Shown here: piece by piece, positions 41,040 through 51,177 of the stretch
Layout of the letters: each line of letters opens with the position of its first letter
Numbering within the stretch: position 1 is the first letter of the stretch
From: Mycoplasmopsis cricetuli ATCC 35279
Lineage (GTDB): Bacteria; Bacillota_I; Bacilli_A; Mycoplasmatales; Metamycoplasmataceae
Assembly: GCF_000526955.1 (NCBI RefSeq)
Contig: NZ_JAHB01000001.1
Location: 1 to 64,000, forward strand
Length of the DNA: 64,000 nt
Direction: 5' to 3'
Notes under the pieces: generated by a model
What the model was told of the DNA's origin: nothing
Database searches by the model: none
The model's input: only the letters and a program-made list of their open reading frames with translations
Made by a program: the position numbers and the translations under genes

Positions 41040-41843
41040 ATGAAACAGAAAAACATTATAAAATTAGATATTGAATCACTAAAAAAATTAGTATTTGTAA
41101 AATATTCAAATTATTTTATAGCTCTTTTTTCAGGATTGTTTTATATTTTATTTGGTTTAACAGCTATTTTATTTATCATTAATAAAATTCCTGAGTTTCG
41201 TGATGTTCATTCTCTTAACATTGGATTTGCTCTTTACATATTTTTAATTATTTGAATTTCACTATTATTTAAAAATAATAAATATATTAAATTGGTTTTA
41301 AACAATATTTATAAAATAAATAACATAAGTATTAAAAATAATATTAATTGATTAATATATCTTTTAATGGGTCCATTTTCAGTTATTAAAATAAATAAAA
41401 TTATAAAAATAATTGAAAAAGAAACAAATATTAAAATTAGCTTTTTAAACTTTCAAAACATTGTTTACTCTCAAAATTTAAAACTAAAAAATGATACTTT
41501 TGGTAAATTTGTTTTTGATTGAATAATAGTATTTATTTTTTCAGTACTTCCAATTATTATTGTTGTAACATTATCTCAATTATTAGTATTTGAAAATTTT
41601 GAGTCATTTAAAACTGCTGGAATTAAAGAAAAAATTCTTCTTCCACTTTTTTGAATTTTATTATTTTTACCTATGGTTGTGTTGCCTTTTTTCATTAATT
41701 TTATTTCTAAATATTTTATTTTTATTGAAAATAAAATATTACAAAAAATATTTCTATATGGAATATTAATCCCATTTTTACCTTTAGTGATAATTCTTTT
41801 AGAAATAATAAAATCTTATAAAAGAGGTTTTAATCATGCGTAA
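41040..41843 (+). CDS. Multi-pass membrane protein of unknown function
   Basis: A 267-residue protein with about six hydrophobic segments: around residues 25-47, 58-76, 100-115, 160-185, 198-220 and 232-253. It has no ATPase, enzyme or transporter motif I can name. The ATG follows AAAAAGGAGTATTAAA, an excellent ribosome site. Several TGA codons are Trp. Its last 8 bases overlap the next gene. It sits 30 bases after the secreted Trp-rich protein; a joint role (export, protection) is only a guess. Confidence 0.8.
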
Positions 41844-42279
41844 TTTACAAAATTTTTTCAAAGAAAAATATAATACAATTTTAGTTTCAAATATAACACT
41901 ATTAATTTTAACAACAATTAAATTAATTATCATTTTTTCTGTTTTTGTTATATTTTCTGTATATACAAATGAAATAAAAAGAATAACTAGAGAAGATATT
42001 TTCAGTAATGCCTTATCAATTAAAGTTATATCATTACTTTTAACATGATTTATTTTGGTGATTTTTACATTTAAAATAAAAATATTTAACTTAATAATTG
42101 TAGGTAAAAATAATCAAAATATTGATGACTTAATTAAAAAAATTTATAACTTTCAAATTTTAAGTTTATTTTTCACATTTTATTCACAAATTGTAATAAT
42201 TTATAGATTAATATCTTGAAAAAATAAATTCAATAAAAACCTTAATGATCTAAATCCAAGTTCTTATATAATCAACTAA
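41836..42279 (+). CDS. Small membrane protein of unknown function
   Basis: A 147-residue protein with three or four membrane segments (about residues 20-42, 61-80, 108-125) and basic loops. It overlaps the preceding gene by 8 bases (ATGCGTAA) and so is probably translated with it. TGA is Trp at residues 71 and 131. No family recognised. A long strong terminator follows, closing the 40.2-42.3 kb unit. Confidence 0.78.
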
Positions 42280-42307
42280 TCCATTAATTTGTTGATATAA
42301 ATAAAAT

Positions 42308-42365
42308 AAAAAAAATCTAATTAGTAAATTAAATTTTAATAATTCATTACTAATTAGATTTTTTA
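42308..42365. terminator. Bidirectional terminator between the membrane-protein cluster and pyk
   Basis: A stem of about 18 bp (AAAAAATCTAATTAGTAA with its complement) and a 19-base loop ends in six T residues. It lies between converging stop codons. Confidence 0.92.
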
Positions 42366-42372
42366 TTATTAA

Positions 42373-43803
42373 CTATTCAACAATATGTTCAGTGATTTTA
42401 GTGTTTTCCACAACGATAAATTTATCACCTTTTTGAGCGCTAAATGGCGCTAAAACTTCAACTGCATTATCATGAGAAATCTTTATTTTTTCAGCCATTT
42501 CTTTTGAATTAAGAGACACAAAAACTCCTGAATAAATTCCAAAGCCATTAATTAATTTTTCATCTTTAACAACACCAACCACTGTTGAATTTGGTCTGAA
42601 TTTTGCTATTTGTTTAATCAATTGTCCTGTTCTAGAAAGCACTACAATAAATTTATATTCTCCTGATTTTGTACGATTTGCTGTAGAATAAGCAATTAAA
42701 GTACGAATGTCATTTGAATCTGAATTTTTTAAATTCAAATCAAGTTGCACATCATAGTATTGTTTTGAATAAAATTCTTTTTCTGCTTTTCTGCTAATTT
42801 CAGTCATTGTTTTAACAGCTTCCACTGGAAAAGAACCATTAGCACTTTCTCCTGAAAGCATTGTTGAGTCAGCTCCTAACTCAACTGCAAAATAAACATC
42901 AGTTACTTCCGCTCTTGTTGGATGTGGAGAATTCTCCATTGAATCAAGCATTTGAGTTGCCACAATTACTGGTTTACCTGCTTCACGACATTTTCTGATC
43001 ATTCTCTTTTGATAATAAGGAACATCATAATAAGGTATTTCTAGTCCTAAATCCCCACGAGCTACCATAATTCCATCTGATGCTTCAATAATTTCATCAA
43101 TATTTTTTATTCCTAAGTGAGACTCTATTTTTGAAATAATTTGAATGTGTGAACCACCATTAGAATTAAGTAATTCTCTTAATTCTTGAACATTTTTAGC
43201 CGAATTTACAAATGATGCTGCAATATAGTTAACCCCTGCTTTAATTCCAAAAAGAATGTCATTTTTATCTTTATCAGCTAAAAATGGTAAACTAAAATCA
43301 ACTCCTGGTAAATTAATTCTTTTGTTTGTTTTTAATTTATGAGTGTTTTCTGCTTTAACTTTTACATATCCTTTTCCAATTTCTTCAACAACTGTTGATA
43401 ATTTACCATCATCTAAAAGAACTTGATTTCCCATAACTAAATCTTGTGACATGTCATAACTTACTGAAATTTCAATGTCAGTTCCTTGCAATGTTTTAAA
43501 TTTATCCTCAGTTGAATAAATAGTAATCATAGTTCCTGCTTTAATTGTTTGAGCACCATCTTTCATTGCTCCAACTCTAATTTCAGGACCTTTTGTATCA
43601 AGCATTAATGAAATCGGAATTTTTAAGTCTTTAGAAACTTTTTTTGCTATAACAAATTTATTTAATTGTTCTTCATGATCTCCATGTGAAAAATTAGCTC
43701 TAATACAAGTTACCCCATTTTCAACAAGTGCTCTTAGTGTATCATAATTATCACTAGATGGTCCAATTGTAGCAATAATTTTTGTTCTTTTTTTAATATT
43801 CAT
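42373..43803 (-). CDS. pyk: Pyruvate kinase
   Basis: This 476-residue glycolytic enzyme makes ATP and pyruvate from PEP. Visible blocks: TKIIATIGPSS, NFSHGDHEEQ, MLDTKGPEIR, the catalytic IISKIESHLGI (Lys), and the signature GIMVARGDLGLEIP. The C-terminal allosteric domain is present (AYSTANRTKSGEYKF to VENTKITEHIVE). ATG follows AAAAGGAGTGCA. Together with ptsI, gpmI, pta and ackA it supports sugar fermentation as the main energy route. Confidence 0.98.
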   Translation of the reverse strand: MNIKKRTKIIATIGPSSDNYDTLRALVENGVTCIRANFSHGDHEEQLNKFVIAKKVSKDLKIPISLMLDTKGPEIRVGAMKDGAQTIKAGTMITIYSTEDKFKTLQGTDIEISVSYDMSQDLVMGNQVLLDDGKLSTVVEEIGKGYVKVKAENTHKLKTNKRINLPGVDFSLPFLADKDKNDILFGIKAGVNYIAASFVNSAKNVQELRELLNSNGGSHIQIISKIESHLGIKNIDEIIEASDGIMVARGDLGLEIPYYDVPYYQKRMIRKCREAGKPVIVATQMLDSMENSPHPTRAEVTDVYFAVELGADSTMLSGESANGSFPVEAVKTMTEISRKAEKEFYSKQYYDVQLDLNLKNSDSNDIRTLIAYSTANRTKSGEYKFIVVLSRTGQLIKQIAKFRPNSTVVGVVKDEKLINGFGIYSGVFVSLNSKEMAEKIKISHDNAVEVLAPFSAQKGDKFIVVENTKITEHIVE

Positions 43804-43870
43804 TGCACTCCTTTTTATTAATTATTTTAATTTTATCAATTTCCTAAAAAAATAATAAACTTTAACAATA

Positions 43871-43912
43871 AAAAACACAAACATAAGTTATTTTATTTGT
43901 TTGTGTTTTTTT
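43871..43912 (-). terminator. Terminator of the 43.9 kb membrane protein gene
   Basis: AAAAACACAAACA pairs perfectly (13 bp) with TGTTTGTGTTTTT around a 14-base loop, 13 bases beyond the stop codon on the minus strand. Confidence 0.85.
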
Positions 43913-43924
43913 ATTTTAAAACTA

Positions 43925-45097
43925 TTAACTAGTTTGCTTAAATGAAAATTTGTTAAGTTTAATTTTTCCTGAATATTCCACTAATCCACTAATATTGTTT
44001 GTAATTAAATATTTAAAAATATAATTTTGTTGATCTTCTTGAATGTCCTCAATCATTTTATAACTATATCCTTGTGGAATGTTTTCAAGACCAAGTAAAT
44101 TAAATCTCTGCAAATTTTTGTTAAATGTTTTTTTAAAATCATCAAAGGTTAAATTATTTAAATTTTTTATATTTGATTGATTAAAAGAAATCTTACTACT
44201 ATAATTTGTTTTAAAATCAAAATATTGTTTTAAAGATAAAAATTTAATAGGGGTTTTTACATAAAAATTTTCTTGATCTAAAATAGTTGTTGCATTAAGA
44301 TTTTCCTTGCTTGCATTGTTAGCAACTGCACTTAACACTGGTGTGATTTCAAATTGATAGTCATCTTTAAAAATTAGTGTAGTTTTTAAAAAATTAAGTG
44401 TGCTAGTAGGTGAAGAATTAAAATTTAAAATTTTACTATTAATTTCACCTTTTTTAAGGCTATCTGCTTGAGTGTACTGATTTTTGAAATCATCAAATGA
44501 TTCAAAATCTGCAAATGAACTAATATTAAATGACAAATCACTTAAAAACATATATTTTTTATAATTTTCTGGAGTTATTTTCTGGAATCCATCTAATTCA
44601 TAAATTTGTTCAATATTTTCTTTTTTATCCACTGATCCACGAGTTATTAAATTAACTTTGATTAATAACTTCCCATTAACATCATCAGCATAAGATGAAA
44701 AACTTAAATCATAAGTATCATTAAAAAAATTTAAAAGTGTACCATCTGCTTTGGTTAAAGTAAAAAATTTTTCTTGATTAATTTTATTTTGATCAAATAT
44801 TTTTTTAAAAATAAATTGATCACGAAGAAGAGCGCTAGTAAATTTAGAATTTAAAATAGAATTGTTGCTCGCATATTGAGAAGCAAATTTTTTTGCAGCA
44901 ATTTCTTCACCTTTTTTAGTAAAACTTAAAAAAAATTGGTCAAAATGATTAGTTTTTTGTTTATTTTTATTTGCCTGAGCTAATCCAATACTTAATCCAA
45001 CAATTGTAATTGTTTCAGTAATTGCAATAATTGGAATAATTATTTTCCGAATGTCATTTCACCTACTCTTAAATTTAAAATTAATATTTTTAATCAT
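43925..45097 (-). CDS. Membrane-anchored surface protein with possible lipoprotein-17-like regions
   Basis: A 390-residue protein. Residues about 14-40 form a single membrane anchor (IIIPIIAITETITIVGLSIGLA); there is no lipobox Cys. The extracellular part has two stretches of the shape LSFSSYADDVNGKLLIKVNL...YELDGFQK and YSYKMIEDIQEDQQNYIFKYL, reminiscent of the lipoprotein-associated type-17 domain in mycoplasma surface proteins; this match is tentative. The true start is ATG 45095-45097 behind AAGGAG, which lies inside the end of engB (8-base overlap). A TGA near the N-terminus is Trp. Confidence 0.75.
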
Positions 45098-45677
45098 TTG
45101 AGCTCCTTAATAAAATATTATCAATAAATTTTCTTAATTCAATTAATCCTGTTTTACTTTCACTTGAAACAAAATGAGTATTTTTAAATTGAAATAATTC
45201 AGATCATTGTTTATTTTGTTTTAATAATTTAGTTTTATCTGATTGTTTTAATTTATCAATTTTAGTGTAAACAACTGAAAATTTTACTTTATTTTGCTTT
45301 AAAAATTCAATTATTTTAAAATCAATTTCAGTAAAACCTCTTCGTGAATCAATTAATAAAAATAAATTTAGTAAATTTTTACGATTAACAAGATATTCTT
45401 CAATCATTATAAGCATTTTTTGTTTTTGCTGGTGAGATAATTTAGCATACCCATAACCAGGTAAATCAACATAAACCATGTTAAATTCATTTTCAAAAAA
45501 ATTAATGAATTGAGTTCTTCCTGGTGTTTTAGAAACTCTTGCTAGTTTTGAATTATTTGTTAAAACATTAATTAAACTGCTCTTGCCAACATTTGATCTA
45601 CCTCAAAAAGCTACCTCAAAATTATTATGCATATATCAATTTGTTTTATTTGTTGAAGACTGAATAAATTTAAACAT
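45090..45677 (-). CDS. engB: Ribosome biogenesis GTPase EngB (YsxC/YihA)
   Basis: A 195-residue GTPase for large-subunit assembly. G motifs: FWGRSNVGKSSLINVLT, TPGRTQFINFF, VYVDLPGYGYAKL, VYTKIDKLKQ, and SSESKTGL. Three TGA codons are Trp, one directly before the P loop. It begins 1 base after coaD and its end overlaps the surface protein gene. The operon reads pta, ackA, coaD, engB, surface protein. Confidence 0.95.
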
Positions 45678-45678
45678 G

Positions 45679-46107
45679 TTATTTATTAAGTCTTTTTTTA
45701 TGTCGCATCAAGGTTGATGAATAATTAATATGTTGATAATTAGGCATAATTAAAATAGTTTCTAAATTTTTATTTAAATGTTTATTTCCAGCTGCTAGTT
45801 CAATTTCATAATTGTAATCCAAAATATTGCGTGCACTTCTAATGATAAAATTTGCTTTTAGTTTTCTAGCAACTAAAGCAGTTAATTCATTTTCATTAAT
45901 TAAAATTTCAATATTTTTAAACTGTTTAGTTTTTTCTTTGACTAATTGATAACGAATCTGAATATCATTTTGGTGCAATTTATCTGGATTTACTGAAACA
46001 ATAACATAAATTTTATCAAATAAATTCAAAGCTTTTTTTAAAATTTCAATATGCCCTTTGTGAATTGGATCAAATGATCCTGGATAAATTGCTATTTTAG
46101 ACTTCAT
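45679..46107 (-). CDS. coaD: Phosphopantetheine adenylyltransferase
   Basis: The enzyme has 142 residues and makes dephospho-CoA from phosphopantetheine and ATP. The nucleotidyltransferase motif is YPGSFDPIHKGHIEILKKA (T/HxGH) and the second motif is NYSSTLMRHKKR in place of the usual ISSTxVR. RSARNILDYNYEIELAAGNK is the conserved adenylate region. It overlaps ackA by 11 bases. It belongs functionally with coaX and coaBC at 56.5-58.4 kb. Confidence 0.95.
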   Translation of the reverse strand: MKSKIAIYPGSFDPIHKGHIEILKKALNLFDKIYVIVSVNPDKLHQNDIQIRYQLVKEKTKQFKNIEILINENELTALVARKLKANFIIRSARNILDYNYEIELAAGNKHLNKNLETILIMPNYQHINYSSTLMRHKKRLNK

Positions 46108-47284
46108 ATAATTTTAAAGCATCGCGAGCAATTAAAAGTTCTTCATTAGTTCTAATTACATAAACTGGAATATCACTATCTAAAGCTGAAATTAGCTGAT
46201 AATCACCAATCTTACCTTCATTAATTTCTTTATTTAATTTAATATTTTTAAAAAAGAGTTTGCTTATTACTTTTTCTCTAATAATAAAAGCATTTTCTCC
46301 AATTCCGGCAGTAAATACAATTGCATCAATTTTTCCACCAACTTTATTAAAATACATTGATGTATAATCTGCAATTTTTTGTGAGTATAAATCAATGGCA
46401 AATTCTGCATCTTTATTTCCTTGTTTTGCTTTTTCAGTAATATCACGCATATCAGATGAAATTCCTGAAACTCCTAAAAGACCACTTTCTTTATTTAATA
46501 CATTGGTAAACTCAGAAATAGTCATATTATTTTGTTTCATAACAAATTCATGAATTGAAGGATCAATATCACCTGAACGAGTTCCCATCATAATTCCTGC
46601 AAGTGGAGTAAGTCCCATTGAAGTGTCAAAAGATTTTGAATTTTTAACTGCACAAAGTGATGCCCCATTTCCTATGTGCAAATTAATAAATGTAACTTTA
46701 TCTTGGTTTAATATTTCTTGTAATTTTTCAGTAATAAAACGATGACTAATTCCATGAGCTCCATAACGACGAATTTTGTATTTTTCAGTTAATTCTCTTG
46801 AAATCGGATAAGTATAATTAACTTTATCAATTGTAGTATGAAAAGCTGTGTCAAAATTGGCGCTTAATCTAGCATTAGGAAAAACTTTTTTAAATCCTTT
46901 CATTGCTTGTACAGCACCAGGATTGTGCAAAGGTGCATAAATTGAACATTTATCAATAATTTCAATTGCTTTATCATCAATTTTTGATGATGATTTAAAA
47001 AATTCTCCTCCTTGCACAACTCTAAAACCAATGTATTCTATCTCAGATTTATCTTTAATTAAATTAATTTCTTGCATTAGCTTATAAACTTCTTCAACAG
47101 CTTGTTCATGATTTAACATCACTACATTTTTTTCATATTTTTGTTCAGTTTTAATTGTAATGTTTCCTTGAGGAAGAGTAATTCTTTCTGCTAGTCCAGT
47201 TGCAACTACCTTTAAGGTATCTTTTTCAAACAAGCTCATTTTAATTGAACTACTTCCAGCATTAATAACTAAAATTTTATTCAT
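46097..47284 (-). CDS. ackA: Acetate kinase
   Basis: A 395-residue kinase that makes ATP and acetate from acetyl phosphate. Blocks: ILVINAGSSSIKMSLF (phosphate loop), HNPGAVQAM, FDTAFHTTI, RYGAHGISHRF, LHIGNGASLCAV, GTRSGDIDP and VFTAGIGENAF. All are near perfect. It lies 44 bases after pta and overlaps coaD. Together with Pta it is the ATP-yielding end of fermentation. Confidence 0.98.
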   Translation of the reverse strand: MNKILVINAGSSSIKMSLFEKDTLKVVATGLAERITLPQGNITIKTEQKYEKNVVMLNHEQAVEEVYKLMQEINLIKDKSEIEYIGFRVVQGGEFFKSSSKIDDKAIEIIDKCSIYAPLHNPGAVQAMKGFKKVFPNARLSANFDTAFHTTIDKVNYTYPISRELTEKYKIRRYGAHGISHRFITEKLQEILNQDKVTFINLHIGNGASLCAVKNSKSFDTSMGLTPLAGIMMGTRSGDIDPSIHEFVMKQNNMTISEFTNVLNKESGLLGVSGISSDMRDITEKAKQGNKDAEFAIDLYSQKIADYTSMYFNKVGGKIDAIVFTAGIGENAFIIREKVISKLFFKNIKLNKEINEGKIGDYQLISALDSDIPVYVIRTNEELLIARDALKLYEV

Positions 47285-47328
47285 TTTTTTCCTTTATTTT
47301 TAATTATTTTAATTTTAATCTAAAAAAA

Positions 47329-48285
47329 TTATTCATTTTCACTTTGAAGTGCAGTGATTAAAACAGTGTTTACAACATCATTAACTGTTGAACCTCTTGA
47401 AAGATCATTAACTGCCTTTTTAGTTCCAACTACTATAGGACCAATTGCTCCAAAGTCTGCAAATCTTTGCATAATTTTATATCCAATATTTCCTGCATTT
47501 AAATCAGGAAAAATTAAAACATTTGCTGGTTCATTAAAACTTTCGCTTTTGTATTTTAACTTTCTAATGTCTAAATTAATTGCGGCATCTAGCTGAACTT
47601 CACCAATAGCTTTTGTTAATTTAGTTTTTTCATTAAATAAATCTGTTGCATTCTTTACAAGTTCACTTTCAGGTGTTTTAGCAGAAAAACTAGTTGAAAA
47701 TGATAAAAATGCAACTTTTGGATCAATTCCCATTTGATTAGTAAAATTTTGAGCATTAAGTCCAATTTCAGCTAATTGCATTTCAGTTGGTTTAACATTA
47801 ACTGAAATATCTGAAAAAATAATTGTTTGATCTTTTTTATGCATTATCATAGCTGAAGAAATTGTTTTAATTCCTTCTTTTGTTCCAATTGCTTTAAAAG
47901 CTGCTCGCAAAATATCTGCAGTTGGATATAACAATCCTCCAACAACTCCATCGGCCATTCCCATTACAACTAACATCATAGCATAAAATGGACGAGTAGC
48001 TAAAGCTTTGCTTGCTTGTTCTAAAGTTTCTTTGCCTTTTCGAATTTCTAAATATTTGTCAATAAATTGCTTAGTCTTTGCCTGATCTTTAAAAATATTG
48101 ATAAATTCAAGTCCTTCAATTTTATCTTCATCTTTTTCAACAAGTAAAATTGGTTTAATATTGGTATATTTTTTCAATTCCTTTGCTGCTTGAATCATTC
48201 TTTGATCATCACCATCAATTAATATAATTGTTTTGGTATTTTTTAATTGAAGCACTTTATTTTGTAATAATGTTTCAAAATTCAT
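47329..48285 (-). CDS. pta: Phosphate acetyltransferase
   Basis: The protein of 318 residues converts acetyl-CoA to acetyl phosphate. The short Firmicutes form is seen: FETLLQNKVLQLKN at the start, ATRPFYAMMLVVMGMADGVVGGL, SFSTSFSAKTPESELV, and ANVLIFPDLNAGNIGYKIMQRF near the C-terminus, ending in the DLSRGSTVNDVVN block. It heads the pta-ackA-coaD-engB unit. A GntR-type regulator gene is divergent from it with 211 bases between. Confidence 0.97.
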   Translation of the reverse strand: MNFETLLQNKVLQLKNTKTIILIDGDDQRMIQAAKELKKYTNIKPILLVEKDEDKIEGLEFINIFKDQAKTKQFIDKYLEIRKGKETLEQASKALATRPFYAMMLVVMGMADGVVGGLLYPTADILRAAFKAIGTKEGIKTISSAMIMHKKDQTIIFSDISVNVKPTEMQLAEIGLNAQNFTNQMGIDPKVAFLSFSTSFSAKTPESELVKNATDLFNEKTKLTKAIGEVQLDAAINLDIRKLKYKSESFNEPANVLIFPDLNAGNIGYKIMQRFADFGAIGPIVVGTKKAVNDLSRGSTVNDVVNTVLITALQSENE

Positions 48286-48496
48286 TATATCTCCTATATA
48301 AATAAAAATAATAATTGTTTATATTTTATATTTTTATAAAAAATATAGTAAAAAAATAATAATATAGAGATATTTAAAATTTTTTTAAATAAAGATTTGC
48401 TAAAATAAATAAAAATACAGAGTAAAAACAAAAAACTTTTTAATATAAAATCTATCAAGGAGAAAAAATTAGCTTTAAAAAAACTAATTAAAAAAC
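48286..48496. promoter_or_regulatory. Divergent promoter region between pta and the GntR-type gene
   Basis: The spacer is nearly all A/T. An inverted repeat TATATTTTT-ATA-AAAAATATA (48327-48347) is a possible operator. On the plus strand AAGGAG (48457-48462) lies 34 bases before the regulator ATG (48497); the gap contains an AATTAG...CTAATT hairpin (48467-48489) that could bring the ribosome site near the start. Confidence 0.45.
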
Positions 48497-49180
48497 ATGA
48501 AATACACCAAAAATGACACTACTATTACTCAAGAAATTGTTGAATATTTACTTGGTTTAATTAAGTCTAAAAAAATTCCTCCAAACAAAATTATGCCTTC
48601 TGAACATGCATTAATGAATCATTTTAATTGCTCTCGTGGAGTTGTTGTAAGTGCTTATAATAAATTAGCAGCATTAGGAGCAACTTACTCAATTAATAAA
48701 AGAGGACATTTTGTTGCTGAAAATTTTCATAATTTAATTAAGCCTTTATCTTTTTTGTTAAAATGTGATAAACAACAAGGAATAAAAATTAATAATTTAG
48801 CAACTGATCCAGATTGATTTGAAAAGAAAAATATAATTTTTATTTCAGGGTATACAACATATGAAAAAGAATATTTTAAAGAAAAAAGAAAAATTGCTCA
48901 ATCAACTATTTATGTAACAAATAAACTTTTTCAAGTAATTGAAAAACTTGATTTATCAAAATCTATTGTTGATGAGTTAGTAAAAAATAAAATGCTAAAC
49001 AACATTATATATTCTCTTGAATATGAAGATGTAAATTACTTCGGGGTAACAAAATTAGTTGTGATTACTTTTCATGGTTATGATGCTGATAGCATTTCAA
49101 TTGCAGGAAAAATGTATATTAATCCTGATGACTTTAGATTTTTTCATCAAGAATTTGCCTCAATACATAAAATTGGATAA
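48497..49180 (+). CDS. GntR-family transcription regulator
   Basis: A 227-residue regulator. The N-terminal winged helix reads EIVEYLLGLIKSKKIPPNKIMPSEHALMNHF, then the recognition helix NCSRGVVVSAYNKLAALG and the wing GATYSINKRGHFVAEN, all standard GntR. The C-terminal 150 residues fit a worn UTRA-like ligand domain (YEDVNYFGVTKLVVITFHGY), the HutC subgroup that senses sugars or organic acids; ligand unknown. It is divergent from pta-ackA and upstream of an ABC-2-like permease, so either could be its target. One TGA is Trp. Confidence 0.88.
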
Positions 49181-49315
49181 TTTAACTAAATAAAACTTAA
49201 AATGTTTTGAATTCATATATAAATATTTTGACTATTATTGACTATTATTTCTTATTTATATATAATCTATATAATTGATTTTGTTTAACAACAATTTTAT
49301 ATAAAAGGATATTTG

Positions 49316-50824
49316 ATGAAAAATTCATTTAAAGATAATTTAAAAATTTCTCAATTTTATTTTCAAAATATTTTTCGAAAAAAAATATTTTTAATTACAT
49401 TTCTAGTTGTTTATATACTTATTTTAACATGTGCAATTACAACAATATTAATTTTAAAAAATAAATCAAAAAATAATCCTAATTATAATATTGATTTTGG
49501 AACTATTGCGGCAACATTTATTTCTTTTTTGGATATTATTTTTATTATTTGAACTTTGCTTACCACATCTAAATTGTTTTATTCAACTAAAAGTTCTAAC
49601 AATGAAATTATGTTAATTTCTAGATCTTTTTTAAGAAAAAATCTTATTATAAATAAATTTTTTGTTTTTTTTATTTTGGGGGTTTTTTATTCAATATTCA
49701 CATATGTCTTTAAAATATTTATTTTTTTAACAGTAAAAAATGATTTGCAACATTATCAATATTGATATTATTTAAGTTTTTTGATTAATTTTTTGATTTA
49801 TTTCTTTTTTGGATCTTTTTTTATGTTATTAAAACTAAAATGATCAACAAAAATATCCTTTAGTATTTTAATATTTTTAACATTATTACCACAACCATTA
49901 TATTCTGTGGTATCATTAATTCCAACTAAAATTTCTTCATTTTACGAGGATATTAAAAGTTTTAATAAAAGGGAATGACTTTTATCTGAAAATATATTAA
50001 AAATTAATGAAAATAAAAAAATTAGCCTTGAAATTGTCCCTAATGATACAAAAACAGAAAAAAATGTTTTTTCAAAACAAGAAGAAAACAGAATTTTTTC
50101 TGCTGGAAATAATTTTTATTTATTGAGTTTTTTAATAAAATTTTTAAACCCTATTCCTTGACTTTTGTTTTCAGTGCAGATTGATAGATATTCTAATTTT
50201 TTAAATAATGTTGATCCTAATGATTCTTTTAATCCTAATCAAATTAATTGACAAAATTACCCAAATGATTTTTTTTACTTAAAGAAAATTAATAAAAAGA
50301 AAATATTAAAAGGTCCAGATTTTGAAAAAAATTACTATAGTCTAGATGAAGTTTTTGAAAAACTAAGGATAAATGATTTTGAAAAATTTAAAAAATTTTG
50401 AGAAGAGTTTATAAATAATAGCAAAAATAATGAATCTTCTAATTTTGAAAACATAAAAAATAATTTTGTAAATCATCTTGAAAAAAATAATTTTTCAAAA
50501 ATTTTAGAAGATAAAAATCTTTTTGTAGAAATTTTGATTTTTTTATATAGAAATTACCCGGAAAGCAATTTTATTAAAACATTTATAAGTGGTATATTAG
50601 ATAATAATAATGAAATTGATTTAAATGGAAAAAAAATAAATATTTCAGAACTTGATAATAATAACTCAAAAAAAATTAAAATATTTAGATCTGTTAATGA
50701 ATTTTTTATATATAAGGAATCAAGTATTAATATAAATCATGTATTAATAATATTTATTATATCTCTAAGTTTTTTCTTTACCATTGCAACATATTTTATA
50801 TACATAAAAAAAGATTATTTTTAA
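49316..50824 (+). CDS. ABC-2-like permease with a large central extracytoplasmic domain
   Basis: A 502-residue protein. Six or so membrane segments occupy residues about 23-200, arranged as in ABC-2 type permeases (first helix after FQNIFRKKIFL, then a pair, then three close helices). A hydrophilic Asn/Lys-rich domain fills residues about 210-470, and one last helix (HVLIIFIISLSFFFTIATYFIY) ends the protein. No ATPase gene lies beside it. The start is ATG 49316 after AAAGGATATTTG. Several TGA codons are Trp. Substrate unknown; the family call is moderate. Confidence 0.7.
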
Positions 50825-51177
50825 ATAATAGTTTAGTAGTAAGTTAAATTTATAATTAAAAAATTTATGATAGTATTTAAATTATAGAAATAAAGAGAAA
50901 CATAATTATTTGTTTTTTGAGCCAGCTCCAAGAGCTGGATTTTTTATAGTTTTTTGTGTATTTTTCATTTTATTTTTAATATCTAATATATTACTCTTAC
51001 TTAAATAAATTAAAAAAAAAAAAAATTACAAAATGATAATTTAAAATTAAGAAATATTTGTTTATTTAAGTAAATTTTATAAACTAAAAATAACAATTAA
51101 AAAATTAAATTAGTCAATAAATTTGCAGCAAATCTAATTATTTAATATTAATTATTTAATAAAAACTAAAATTACTA
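50825..51177. other. Intergenic region with a strong hairpin element
   Basis: No gene is visible. At 50870-50946 a block ATAATTATTTGTTTTTTGA is followed by a perfect hairpin CCAGCTC-CAA-GAGCTGG (50922-50938) and a T run, a good terminator or the end of a small RNA. A related but worn copy lies at about 40036-40108. The remainder (50960-51170) is plain A/T-rich DNA with an A13 run near 51010. Confidence 0.7.
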
